A stretch of 18,151 nt of DNA from Verrucomicrobiota bacterium (GTDB lineage: Bacteria; Verrucomicrobiota; Verrucomicrobiia; Limisphaerales; JAHEOI01). The position numbers were made by a program, and so were the translations under genes. Each line of letters opens with the position of its first letter. The stretch's first letter is position 1. Shown piece by piece: positions 1 to 6,936 of the stretch. The notes beneath the pieces are model-generated. The model did no database searches. It saw only the letters and a program-made list of their open reading frames with translations, and was not told the DNA's origin. The DNA is taken from NCBI GenBank assembly GCA_018610125.1, contig JAHEOI010000310.1:1-18151 (forward strand). Direction: 5' to 3'.

Positions 1-99
1 AGATTGCGATTCACCGAGTGGCAAGGGCCGGCATGCTCCAAGGAGGTCTCCCTGAATCGGATTGAATATAAAACCGCTGCGGTCCGCTCCCGGACGTCG

Positions 100-112
100 G
101 GGACGACGTCCC
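100..112. repeat. GGGACG/CGTCCC palindrome, copy 1
   Basis: The sequence GGGACG-A-CGTCCC is a perfect 6-bp inverted repeat with a one-base centre. It is preceded by the related stretch CTCCCGGACGTCGG. The same arms recur at 8190-8202 and 16882-16903, always outside intact genes. This suggests a dispersed intergenic repeat family rather than a one-off terminator. No T-tract follows. Confidence 0.6.
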
Positions 113-141
113 GGTCAGGCTGGGAATAATACGACAAAGGC

Positions 142-163
142 GGTCGGCAGGGAATTGCCGACC
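142..163. repeat. GGTCGGCA/TGCCGACC palindrome, copy 1
   Basis: Arms GGTCGGCA (142-149) and TGCCGACC (156-163) pair perfectly over 8 bp around the loop GGGAAT. The same arms, one base longer, occur at 16226-16247 downstream of the serine acetyltransferase gene. An isolated half-site GGTCGGC also lies at about 183-189. I read this as a second dispersed palindrome family. Confidence 0.6.
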
Positions 164-202
164 TTACCTGCGCTGTTGGGGCGGTCGGCTCCTCAAAGGA
201 GC

Positions 203-220
203 TTGTGAAAAATTTCACAA
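203..220. promoter_or_regulatory. Crp/Fnr-family operator-like palindrome
   Basis: TTGTGAAAAATTTCACAA is a perfect 8-bp dyad around a 2-bp centre and matches the Crp consensus TGTGA-N6-TCACA exactly. Its centre is 92 bases before the ATG of the first operon gene. If the GATAAT at 272-277 is the -10 element, the centre would be near -72, a spacing known for class I Crp activation. That promoter assignment is weak. The site suggests control of the oxidase operon by a Crp/Fnr-superfamily regulator, which is not encoded in this window. Confidence 0.5.
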
Positions 221-303
221 ATTCCCTTGCAGGGGCTGAGGGGGGATGGTAAGGAAAATAACGTAAAACACGATAATAGTGGTGACAAACCAAAGGAGAT
301 ATT

Positions 304-1011
304 ATGAGATTTAAAGTTGTTGCGTTGGTGAGCGCGATGTCGGTTTTGGCCGGCAGCCAGGCTGTTGCAGGCCAGATAACGGGTAAGGTGAGCTTTAAAG
401 GGGAAGAGCCGGAGCCGATCGAGATTCCGTTTGGCCCGCAATGCAAGAAGCTGCACTCCGATTCGGAGGAGAAGCCGGTGGTTGACTTTTATGTCGTTGG
501 CAAGAAAAACGGGCTGGGCGATGTCTTTGTCTACGTCAAGAAGGGCGTTCCCGACAAGGATTATTCCGCACCGGAAAAGCCGAATGTCATTGATCAGGAT
601 GGCTGCATTTACAAGCCTTATGTTTCCAGCATGCAGACCGGTCAGAAGCTCTTGGTGAAGACATCGGATCCGGTGCTGCACAATGTCCACGCCCCGAAGC
701 TCAAGTTCAACAAGGTGCAGTTGCAAGGCTCGGACCCGTTTGAATTTACCTTTGACGAGCCGAAGCGCTTCCTCCACTTCAAGTGCGATGTCCATCCATG
801 GATGCACTCTTACGTCAATGTGGTCCCGCATCCGTATCACTCGGTGACGAAGAAGAACGGGAAGTTCAAATTCAAGGGGCTTCCGGCCGGTGATTATGTG
901 CTCGAGGCGCATCATCGCAAGCTCGGTAAGGTCCGGAAGAAGGTGACCTTGGAGAGCGATTCGGATACGGCCGAGATCGATTTTACTCTGGAGTACCAGA
1001 AGGGAAACTAA
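304..1011 (+). CDS. Secreted cupredoxin-like copper protein heading the oxidase operon
   Basis: This 235-residue protein has an N-terminal signal peptide (about 1-23, ending AVAG). Its central region resembles a cupredoxin, with candidate type 1 copper ligands His126 or His129, Cys161, His164 and Met167 in the motif CDVHPWM. The C-terminal part (about 180-232), containing KFKFKGLPAGDYVLEA, resembles the carboxypeptidase regulatory-like beta-sandwich. Proteins of this architecture are sometimes labelled methylamine-utilization-like, but no such genes lie nearby. AAGGAG sits 5 bases before the ATG. As first gene of a heme-copper oxidase operon it may carry electrons to the CuA subunit or deliver copper in the periplasm; both roles are inference. 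The copper-binding call is fairly strong and the role is open. Confidence 0.75.
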   Translation: MRFKVVALVSAMSVLAGSQAVAGQITGKVSFKGEEPEPIEIPFGPQCKKLHSDSEEKPVVDFYVVGKKNGLGDVFVYVKKGVPDKDYSAPEKPNVIDQDGCIYKPYVSSMQTGQKLLVKTSDPVLHNVHAPKLKFNKVQLQGSDPFEFTFDEPKRFLHFKCDVHPWMHSYVNVVPHPYHSVTKKNGKFKFKGLPAGDYVLEAHHRKLGKVRKKVTLESDSDTAEIDFTLEYQKGN

Positions 1012-1036
1012 CGCACCCACGTTAAAAGAGTACAAC

Positions 1037-1065
1037 GCTGCTGCGGTCAGGGGGACTGCAGCAGC
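1037..1065 (+). terminator. Hairpin between the cupredoxin gene and ctaA
   Basis: Arms 1037-1048 (GCTGCTGCGGTC) and 1054-1065 (GACTGCAGCAGC) form a 12-bp stem with one G-U pair and an AGGGG loop. It is followed by GGGGTGTTTCTATTT, which is only moderately T-rich. It could act as a partial terminator or 3' end stabiliser that lets the cupredoxin mRNA accumulate over ctaA. It could also be a dispersed palindrome. Confidence 0.4.
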
Positions 1066-1092
1066 AGGGGGTGTTTCTATTTCATAAAAGAG

Positions 1093-2157
1093 GTGATGAA
1101 GCGAGACACGATCAACCCTTGGCTCACACGGTATGCCGTCTTTACGGCGGTCTGTGCCTTGGCGTTGATCGGGCTGGGCGGATTGGTGACCAGCAAGGGG
1201 GCCGGGATGGCCGTCCCGGATTGGCCCACGACCTACGGCTATAACATGTTTCTCTTCCCGATTTCGCAGTGGGTCGGGGGGATCTTTTACGAGCACACTC
1301 ATCGGCTTTTTGCGTCCTTTGTCGGATTGCTGACCACTATCCTGGCGGTCTGGCTGTGGCTGAAGGAGTCACGGCGTTGGCTTCGGTGGTTGGGGGTGGC
1401 GGCGTTTGTGATGGTTGTCGGGCAAGGGATACTGGGGGGGCTCCGTGTGACCCTTTTAAAAGATGAGCTTGGAATTTTTCATGCGGCGATAGCCCAGCTC
1501 TTTTTGGCGCTCGTGACGTTGATCGCCTTATGGACGTCCCGGTGGTGGCAGCGGCTCGGCTTGAAGCGACACTCCGGCGTTCCACGAAGATTTTTTTCTC
1601 TCGGCCTGATTGGAAGCGCACTGATCTTCGGGCAATTGGTGCTCGGGGCGACAATGCGGCATGAGCATGCGGGCTTGGCGGTCCCGGACTTTCCGTCGGC
1701 TTATGGGCATGTTTGGCCGCCGATGGATCAGGCCTCGATCGAGGTTTACAACCAGAACCGAATGGACGTTCGTGATTATGGTGATGTGGCTCCATACCAA
1801 ATCCGGTTGCATATGGGCCATCGGGTGATGGCTTTGGTCATTCTTGGATTTGCCGGCTACCTGCTCGGCACACTGTATCGACAGGTCGGGGGTAGACATC
1901 TGCTGATGCGCCTGGGTTGGGTTTGGGCATTGCTGTTGTTGGTTCAGTCCCTGCTCGGAGCGATCACAATCTGGAGTGACAAGGCCGCCGATATTGCCAC
2001 GGCGCATGTCGTTGTCGGGGCGTTAAGTTTGAATTGCGTCATTGTGCTGAGTCTGCTTACATGGCGTCTCGCTGTCGGCGATACTGTCACCGAGGCAGTC
2101 CCCGAAAAGAGCGCCGAAGGCGCCGCCGGTGATTGGGCCGATGTGGCAAGCGCATAG
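1093..2157 (+). CDS. ctaA: Heme A synthase (COX15/CtaA)
   Basis: This membrane enzyme converts heme O to heme A by oxidising the C8 methyl group, supplying the cofactor of the oxidase encoded downstream. The 353-354 residue protein has about eight membrane helices. It shows the internal duplication typical of the family: AGMAVPDWPTTYG (37-49) and AGLAVPDFPSAYG (193-205). Candidate heme ligands are in EHTHR (67-71), His130, RHEH (189-192), HMGHR (240-244) and His305. The extracytoplasmic loops have no cysteines, so this is not the Bacillus-type CtaA with a loop disulfide. A GTG at 1093 and an ATG at 1096 are both possible starts; AGAGG at 1089-1093 overlaps the GTG, which favours the ATG. The C-terminal tail of about 25 residues is hydrophilic. 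ctaB follows after 53 bases. Confidence 0.95.
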   Translation: MMKRDTINPWLTRYAVFTAVCALALIGLGGLVTSKGAGMAVPDWPTTYGYNMFLFPISQWVGGIFYEHTHRLFASFVGLLTTILAVWLWLKESRRWLRWLGVAAFVMVVGQGILGGLRVTLLKDELGIFHAAIAQLFLALVTLIALWTSRWWQRLGLKRHSGVPRRFFSLGLIGSALIFGQLVLGATMRHEHAGLAVPDFPSAYGHVWPPMDQASIEVYNQNRMDVRDYGDVAPYQIRLHMGHRVMALVILGFAGYLLGTLYRQVGGRHLLMRLGWVWALLLLVQSLLGAITIWSDKAADIATAHVVVGALSLNCVIVLSLLTWRLAVGDTVTEAVPEKSAEGAAGDWADVASA

Positions 2158-2210
2158 AGATCGTCGCTGTTCACTGCATGGTTTTGAAGTAGACTCGAAA
2201 AAGCGATCGG

Positions 2211-3119
2211 ATGAAAGTGACTGAAGCAACCGTCTCCACAATCGAGGAATACGTGCCGTGCGATAAGAGTCGCTTGGCGGTATTGTGCGACCTTGTCAAG
2301 GTGCGGTTAACGACATTGGTGCTGCTAACCACTGTTGTCGGTTTTTATGTCGGGGCCGGTGACGGCATGAACCTCGGGATATTGACGAATGCGCTTTTGG
2401 GCACGGCTCTTTTGGCTTGGGGGGCCGCCGCACTGAATCAGCTTTGGGAGCGAGAGTGGGACGGTCGGATGGTCCGTACCGCGGATAGGCCGTTGCCGTC
2501 GGGACGGATGCGACCGGATACGGTCCTGGCTCTGGGAGTTGGCACATCGGTGCTGGGACTTGGTTGGCTGGCCGCAACGGTTAATCCCCTTACCTGCTTT
2601 TTGGGGGCGATCACGTTGACCAGTTACCTGTTTGTTTATACCCCGTTAAAGCGATTGACTCCGCTTAATACGGCTGTGGGGGCCATTCCCGGCGCGTTGC
2701 CGCCGTTGATGGGCTGGACCGCGGCGACGGGAGAGTTCAGTATTGAAGGGTGGGCATTGTTTGCCATTCTCTTTTTCTGGCAACTGCCACACTTCCTGGC
2801 GATAGGCTGGATGTACCGGGATGATTATGCCAAGGCAGGATTTGCGATGTTGCCGGTGATTGACAAGGAAGGCAAGCGCACCGGGGGCCAGACCGTGAGT
2901 CACACGATGGGACTGCTCGCGATCAGCCTCTTTCCGACCTTGCTCGGACTGGCGGGGCGAGTCTATTTTTTCGGGGCCTTGGCGCTCGGGATCGTGTTTG
3001 TTATCGCGGCAATCCGATTCGCGAGCCAATTGTCAATTCGACGGGCCAGGCAGCTATTCCTGATTTCAATCGTCTATCTGCCTTTGTTGTTGGGATTGAT
3101 GGTATTTGATAAGGTTTGA
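2211..3119 (+). CDS. ctaB: Heme O synthase (protoheme IX farnesyltransferase)
   Basis: This UbiA-superfamily membrane prenyltransferase attaches a farnesyl group to protoheme to make heme O, the substrate of CtaA encoded just upstream. The 302-residue length is normal for the family. The first Asp-rich region is seen as N76, E80, D84 and R86 (NQLWEREWDGRM), followed by RTADRPLP (89-96). Other family marks are YTPLKR (143-148), the WQLPHF stretch (190-195) and DYAKAGFAMLP (205-215). About nine membrane helices are visible. No strong Shine-Dalgarno precedes the ATG. It lies 76 bases before ctaD, so heme A synthesis and oxidase structural genes share one transcription direction and probably one mRNA. 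Confidence 0.96.
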   Translation: MKVTEATVSTIEEYVPCDKSRLAVLCDLVKVRLTTLVLLTTVVGFYVGAGDGMNLGILTNALLGTALLAWGAAALNQLWEREWDGRMVRTADRPLPSGRMRPDTVLALGVGTSVLGLGWLAATVNPLTCFLGAITLTSYLFVYTPLKRLTPLNTAVGAIPGALPPLMGWTAATGEFSIEGWALFAILFFWQLPHFLAIGWMYRDDYAKAGFAMLPVIDKEGKRTGGQTVSHTMGLLAISLFPTLLGLAGRVYFFGALALGIVFVIAAIRFASQLSIRRARQLFLISIVYLPLLLGLMVFDKV

Positions 3120-3195
3120 ATCACACAGGCTGCATTCAAAGGTTGAAGGGGCGCATTAAACAATCTTAGACGCAATCAAGAGCGAAAACCGAACC

Positions 3196-5025
3196 ATGGC
3201 AAAGAGATCGAACGACACCCACGCACCGGTGGAACATGAGCACGAGCACGAGCACCACGCTGAGCCGGGCTTTTGGCAGAAATATGTGTTCTCCACCGAC
3301 CACAAGGTCATCGGCCTGCAGTACGGCATCACCGCCCTTTGCTTTCTCTTACTCGGGTTTATTCTGGTTGCCCTCATGCGCTGGCAGTTGGCTTACCCGG
3401 GACAGCCGATTCCGCTCCTTGGGGACCTATTGGGGAATGTTTTGGGCGATCGCGCGATCAGTAATGGGACACTGACCGCTGAAGGCTATAACATGTTCGG
3501 GGCCATGCACGGGACGATAATGGTCTTTTTGGCCATTGTGCCACTCGCCTTTGCGGCGTTCGGCAACTACGTGGTCCCGTTGCAGATCGGGGCGCCGGAT
3601 ATGGCCTTCCCTCGAATCAACATGGCCAGTTATCAGTTCTTTGTGCTGGGCGGGGTGGTGATGCTGACCAGTTTCGTTGTGCCGGGTGGATCGGCGCAGG
3701 CCGGATGGACCTCTTACTCGCCGCTTGCCACGACTATTCCGACCAGTGGCCAGACGTTTTGGCTGATCGGGATGGTGCTCTTGATCACGTCGTCACTGCT
3801 GGGGGCGGTCAATTTCATCGCGACGATTATCCAACTCCGTGCGCCCGGGATGACCTGGATGAGGTTGCCTTTCTTTGTCTGGGCGCAGTTTGTGACGGCA
3901 TTTCTCTTGCTCTTGGCGTTTCCGCCGCTCGAAGCGGCCGGGGTGCTACAGCTTATGGATCAGGTGGCCGGGACGAGCTTCTTCTTGCCGACCGGCTTGG
4001 CGACGTCCGGGGCGGAAGAGATCAGCGGCGGCGGCAGCCCGCTCCTTTGGCAACATCTCTTCTGGTTCCTGGCCCATCCGGAGGTCTATGTCTTGATCCT
4101 GCCGGCGATGGGGATAGTGGCGGAAATCATTGCCAACAATACCCGGAAGCCGCTTTGGGGATATAAGTCGCTGGTCTACTCCGTGCTGATGATCGGCTTC
4201 CTGTCGTTCATCGTTTGGGCCCACCATATGTATCTCACCGGCATGGGCACCAAGATCAGCACCTTTTTCCAGACCACGACGATTATTATCTCGATTCCTT
4301 CTGTCATTATTTTGACCTGCATGTTTGTCTCGCTCTGGGGCGGGCGCATTCGTTTCAATACGCCGATGCTCTTTGTGCTGGCCTTCCTGCCGATGTTCGG
4401 GATCGGTGGCTTGACCGGGCTGCCGCTCGGATTCAGCTATAGCGATATCCACTTGCACGATACCTACTACGTCATCGCGCACTTCCACTACATTGTCGCT
4501 CCGGGGACAATCTTTGCCTTGTTTGCCGGCATTTACTACTGGTTCCCGAAGGTTACCGGCAGGATGATGAATGAGTTTTGGGGCAAGCTCCATTTCTGGC
4601 TCTCGCTCATCTTCATGAACATCGTGTTTCAACCGATGTTTGCGCAAGGAATGGCCGGCATGCACCGACGGATGTATGATGGTGCCGCAACCTATGCCGG
4701 AGCTGCCAGCCCGGGAGATGGCGCCGTGGTCGGGCTGCCCGATGTCTTTATTGATATGAATATCGGGATTTCCCAGGCCGCATGGGCCCTCGGGATCGCT
4801 CAAATCCCGTTCATCATCAATTTCTTTTACAGTATTCGAAAGGGTGCCCCCGTGACATCGGACAATCCCTGGGACGCCACGACGTTGGAGTGGCAGACGC
4901 CGACGCCGCCGCCTCATGGCAACTTCGTAAAACCGATGAAGATCCACCGGGGACCTTACGAATACAGTCTTCCAGGGGGTGAGGAAGACTTTCTGCCACA
5001 GAATCAAACTGCGAAAACTGTTTAG
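3196..5025 (+). CDS. ctaD: Cytochrome c oxidase subunit I, aa3-type, K-channel lysine absent
   Basis: This is the catalytic subunit (609 residues, about 12 membrane helices) that reduces oxygen at heme a3-CuB and pumps protons. Heme a ligands are His105 and His431, the heme a3 ligand is His429, and CuB ligands are His294, His343 and His344. Tyr298 in HPEVY (294-298) is the cross-linked tyrosine. D-channel residues are present (Asn124, Asp135, Asn142, Glu296), as are the Mg-site His421/Asp422 and the propionate-binding Arg491/Arg492. These make it an A-family, cytochrome c type oxidase. The K-channel is not canonical: aligning from the His343-His344 pair to WGG (381-383) puts Ile372 where the lysine belongs, Ser369 for the threonine, and Ala309 for the helix VI serine. 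The N-terminus is His-rich (EHEHEHEHH, 13-21). ctaE starts 12 bases downstream. Confidence 0.97.
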   Translation: MAKRSNDTHAPVEHEHEHEHHAEPGFWQKYVFSTDHKVIGLQYGITALCFLLLGFILVALMRWQLAYPGQPIPLLGDLLGNVLGDRAISNGTLTAEGYNMFGAMHGTIMVFLAIVPLAFAAFGNYVVPLQIGAPDMAFPRINMASYQFFVLGGVVMLTSFVVPGGSAQAGWTSYSPLATTIPTSGQTFWLIGMVLLITSSLLGAVNFIATIIQLRAPGMTWMRLPFFVWAQFVTAFLLLLAFPPLEAAGVLQLMDQVAGTSFFLPTGLATSGAEEISGGGSPLLWQHLFWFLAHPEVYVLILPAMGIVAEIIANNTRKPLWGYKSLVYSVLMIGFLSFIVWAHHMYLTGMGTKISTFFQTTTIIISIPSVIILTCMFVSLWGGRIRFNTPMLFVLAFLPMFGIGGLTGLPLGFSYSDIHLHDTYYVIAHFHYIVAPGTIFALFAGIYYWFPKVTGRMMNEFWGKLHFWLSLIFMNIVFQPMFAQGMAGMHRRMYDGAATYAGAASPGDGAVVGLPDVFIDMNIGISQAAWALGIAQIPFIINFFYSIRKGAPVTSDNPWDATTLEWQTPTPPPHGNFVKPMKIHRGPYEYSLPGGEEDFLPQNQTAKTV

Positions 5026-5037
5026 ACGTAATCGTTC

Positions 5038-5964
5038 ATGGAAATCCCACACACAGTCAAACCGCGTCCGGATACCGGCTTGTACAATTCGAAGATTGGG
5101 ATCTGGTTGTTCCTGGCTTCCGAGGTAATGTTGTTCGGGGCCTTGTTTTCGACCTACATCCTACTAAGGGTCGGTGCTCCGGAAGGCACCTGGCCAAAAC
5201 CGGGCACGATGTTGAACATCCCAATCGGGACCATCAATACCTGTGTCCTGATCATGTCGAGTGTGACGGTTGTCTTGGCATGGGCCTCGCTTAAGCTGAA
5301 TCAGTTCAAGCGATTCAAACTGTTTCAAGCCGGCACGATCCTCTTGGCACTCACATTCTTGGTGATTAAGTCATTCGAGTACAATGATAAGTTTACCCAT
5401 TATGAGGTTATCAAAAAGGATGGCACCGTGATTAACGGACACCTGGTGAGCCAAGATTCCAAGCACGTGGTTCTTGAGGGGGCCATCCTGCCGGTCAAAG
5501 GAGAGCATAAACTGGGGGATCATCCGAATCAGCAGCCTGCTCACCAACATGATCATGAGCATGACCATGAAGGCGGGGGAGACAAAGCCGGGCAGAATGC
5601 TCAAGGCGGCGAAAGCACTCATGGCGAAACCGGGCAGCAGGCTCACGGGAGCGAAAGCGGCCACGCCGAGAGTGGCGGGGGCCACCATCAGGAATTCGAG
5701 ATCGCACGGTCCGAGATCAAGGATATGGATAACTATGGCCCTTGGTTCAATACCTACCTGGCGATCTACTTTACCCTGACCGGGCTGCATGCGCTCCACG
5801 TTTTCGGCGGCGCCGTGGTCATTGGCTATCTCTGGGGGCCCGGCAGCAAAATGTGGCATACGGAGCCGGAACGGTTCACGAACCGGATCGAGATCAGCGG
5901 CCTGTTTTGGCACTTTGTCGACTTGGTTTGGATTTTCCTATTTCCGGTGCTTTATTTGTTGTAA
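5038..5964 (+). CDS. ctaE: Cytochrome c oxidase subunit III with large His-rich insertion
   Basis: This integral subunit supports proton uptake and stability of subunit I. It has the short five-helix form: helices at about 20-43, 60-84, 96-113, 236-266 and 286-307. Family marks are WLFLASEVMLFGALF (23-37), LTGLHALHV (247-255) and GLFWHFVDLVWIFLFP (288-303). Between helices 3 and 4, where homologues have a short loop, there are about 115 extra residues (118-232). The first part (118-157) looks like a small beta domain with DGTVINGHLVSQDS and VVLEG. The second part (157-217) is low complexity and holds 12 histidines. By the known topology of subunit III this loop should face the periplasm, so metal binding or interaction with the cupredoxin is plausible but unproven. 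The total of 308 residues is long for a five-helix subunit III because of this insert. Confidence 0.94.
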   Translation: MEIPHTVKPRPDTGLYNSKIGIWLFLASEVMLFGALFSTYILLRVGAPEGTWPKPGTMLNIPIGTINTCVLIMSSVTVVLAWASLKLNQFKRFKLFQAGTILLALTFLVIKSFEYNDKFTHYEVIKKDGTVINGHLVSQDSKHVVLEGAILPVKGEHKLGDHPNQQPAHQHDHEHDHEGGGDKAGQNAQGGESTHGETGQQAHGSESGHAESGGGHHQEFEIARSEIKDMDNYGPWFNTYLAIYFTLTGLHALHVFGGAVVIGYLWGPGSKMWHTEPERFTNRIEISGLFWHFVDLVWIFLFPVLYLL

Positions 5965-5982
5965 GAGGAATGAACTGACTTT

Positions 5983-6288
5983 ATGAGTGAGAGCAACGAC
6001 ACACACGAAATTCAGAAGGAGATCCGAACGTACCTGCTCGTCTTCGGCGCGCTATTAGTCGGGACGGTACTGACGGTCATGGCAAGCTTGATCGATGTCG
6101 GGGCGGCATGGAATATGACGATCGGTCTTGTAATTGCGTGCACCAAGGGCTTTCTCGTGGCAGGGTACTTCATGCATCTGATGTCCGAAAAGACGACCAT
6201 TTATGCAATCTTGGCCTTTACCGTGTTTTTCTTCTTGGGGATGATGCTGTTGACCGTTGCAGCGGATTCGGACGTTCCGGCGGTTTGA
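5983..6288 (+). CDS. ctaF: Cytochrome c oxidase subunit IV (COX4_pro family)
   Basis: This 101-residue protein has three membrane helices (about 17-37, 44-65 and 71-93) and the family signature around Lys55 and FMHL (63-66). Prokaryotic subunit IV is a small accessory subunit that stabilises the oxidase core rather than taking part in catalysis. It follows ctaE by 18 bases, the usual position after subunit III. AGAGGA lies about 12 bases before the ATG, a slightly long spacing, and no nearer in-frame ATG fits. Confidence 0.9.
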   Translation: MSESNDTHEIQKEIRTYLLVFGALLVGTVLTVMASLIDVGAAWNMTIGLVIACTKGFLVAGYFMHLMSEKTTIYAILAFTVFFFLGMMLLTVAADSDVPAV

Positions 6289-6310
6289 TCCGGAATAAGT
6301 GAGTTAGCCT

Positions 6311-6517
6311 ATGTCGCTGAAAGCGTTTCATATAGTATTTGTGACCGTGTCGACCTTGTTGGCATTTGGGTTCGGTCTCTGGGGGATTAACCAGTATCAG
6401 CAGCAAATGGAGCCATCCTATTTGATTATGGGTGGCGGATCTCTGTTGGCGGGGGCCACACTGATCGTTTACGGGCGATACGTTTTAAAGAAGCTCAAGA
6501 GGATTAGTTACCTATGA
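6311..6517 (+). CDS. Small two-helix membrane protein of the oxidase operon
   Basis: This 68-residue protein has two predicted membrane helices (about 5-27 and 37-58) and a basic C-terminus (KKLKR). I recognise no named family. Its stop codon overlaps the next start in an ATGA arrangement (6514-6517), so translation of the two genes is probably coupled. Its place between subunits IV and II, with spacing under 25 bases, suggests an assembly factor or small accessory subunit. That role is inferred from context only. Confidence 0.7.
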   Translation: MSLKAFHIVFVTVSTLLAFGFGLWGINQYQQQMEPSYLIMGGGSLLAGATLIVYGRYVLKKLKRISYL

Positions 6518-6900
6518 TACACCGACGAAGGATTCAAGTGATGATGGGCGGCTGGGCCGGGCTTATAGCCGCGTGGCCGAACGCTGCGGGCGCCTGCGCC
6601 GTCTGTTTTGGTAATCCCGAAGCCCCGATGAATCAAGGGATGGCATGGGGCATTATGACGCTGCTTTTCGTGATCATCAGTGTCCTGGGAGGCATTGTCG
6701 GGGTGACGGTTTTTCTGGCCAGGCGTAGCGCCTTGGTGTCGGCGGAATCCTTGGAAGCCGAGCGTGAATCCACGATGGCCGCGGTTTTCGAAAACGATGA
6801 CGATCCTTGGGCTGTTCCGTTTGCCGAGGAGACAAAGCCGAATCGGACGTGGGAGACCGAGTCGGTATCGGAAAAGGAATTGGAGCCGGCCGGTAAGTGA
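6514..6900 (+). CDS. CxxC single-pass membrane protein of the oxidase operon
   Basis: This 128-residue protein starts with a basic N-terminus and a hydrophobic segment resembling a signal peptide (about 10-26). It is followed at once by ACAVCFG (27-33), giving a Cys28-x-x-Cys31 pair, and then by a strong membrane helix (about 44-69). The remainder (70-128) is acidic and predicted to be soluble. From memory, similar short proteins with a CAVCFG-like motif occur in oxidase clusters of planctomycetes and verrucomicrobia, but I know of no established function. The cysteine pair near the outer membrane face could bind copper or act as a thiol-redox site during CuA assembly; this is inference. The start overlaps the previous gene by 4 bases. 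Confidence 0.72.
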   Translation: MIHRRRIQVMMGGWAGLIAAWPNAAGACAVCFGNPEAPMNQGMAWGIMTLLFVIISVLGGIVGVTVFLARRSALVSAESLEAERESTMAAVFENDDDPWAVPFAEETKPNRTWETESVSEKELEPAGK

Positions 6901-6936
6901 AATTCTCAACGTAACCTTTCTTTGTAGCGAGGATAA

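Larger units (their letters stand above)
1..303. other. Intergenic region upstream of the oxidase operon
   Basis: No convincing gene is seen here. One frame stays open from base 1 to a stop at 130-132 and another from base 3 to a stop at 61-63, so the C-terminus of an upstream gene could enter the window. Neither short tail is recognisable. The region holds two GC-rich palindromes (100-112 and 142-163), a small hairpin GCTCC-TCAAA-GGAGC near 188-202, and the Crp-like palindrome at 203-220. A GATAAT hexamer at 272-277 could be a -10 element, but no good -35 lies 16-18 bases before it. The ribosome binding site AAGGAG at 293-298 serves the gene at 304. Confidence 0.6.

Noticed and set aside
193..1302. 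A 369-residue open frame on the - strand across the cupredoxin and ctaA start
   Set aside because: It is antisense to two well-supported genes and shows no recognisable domain. Long antisense frames are expected at this GC content.
3946..5052. A 368-residue open frame on the - strand inside ctaD
   Set aside because: It mirrors the highly conserved subunit I gene, is rich in Arg, Asp and His as antisense frames often are, and has no family signature.
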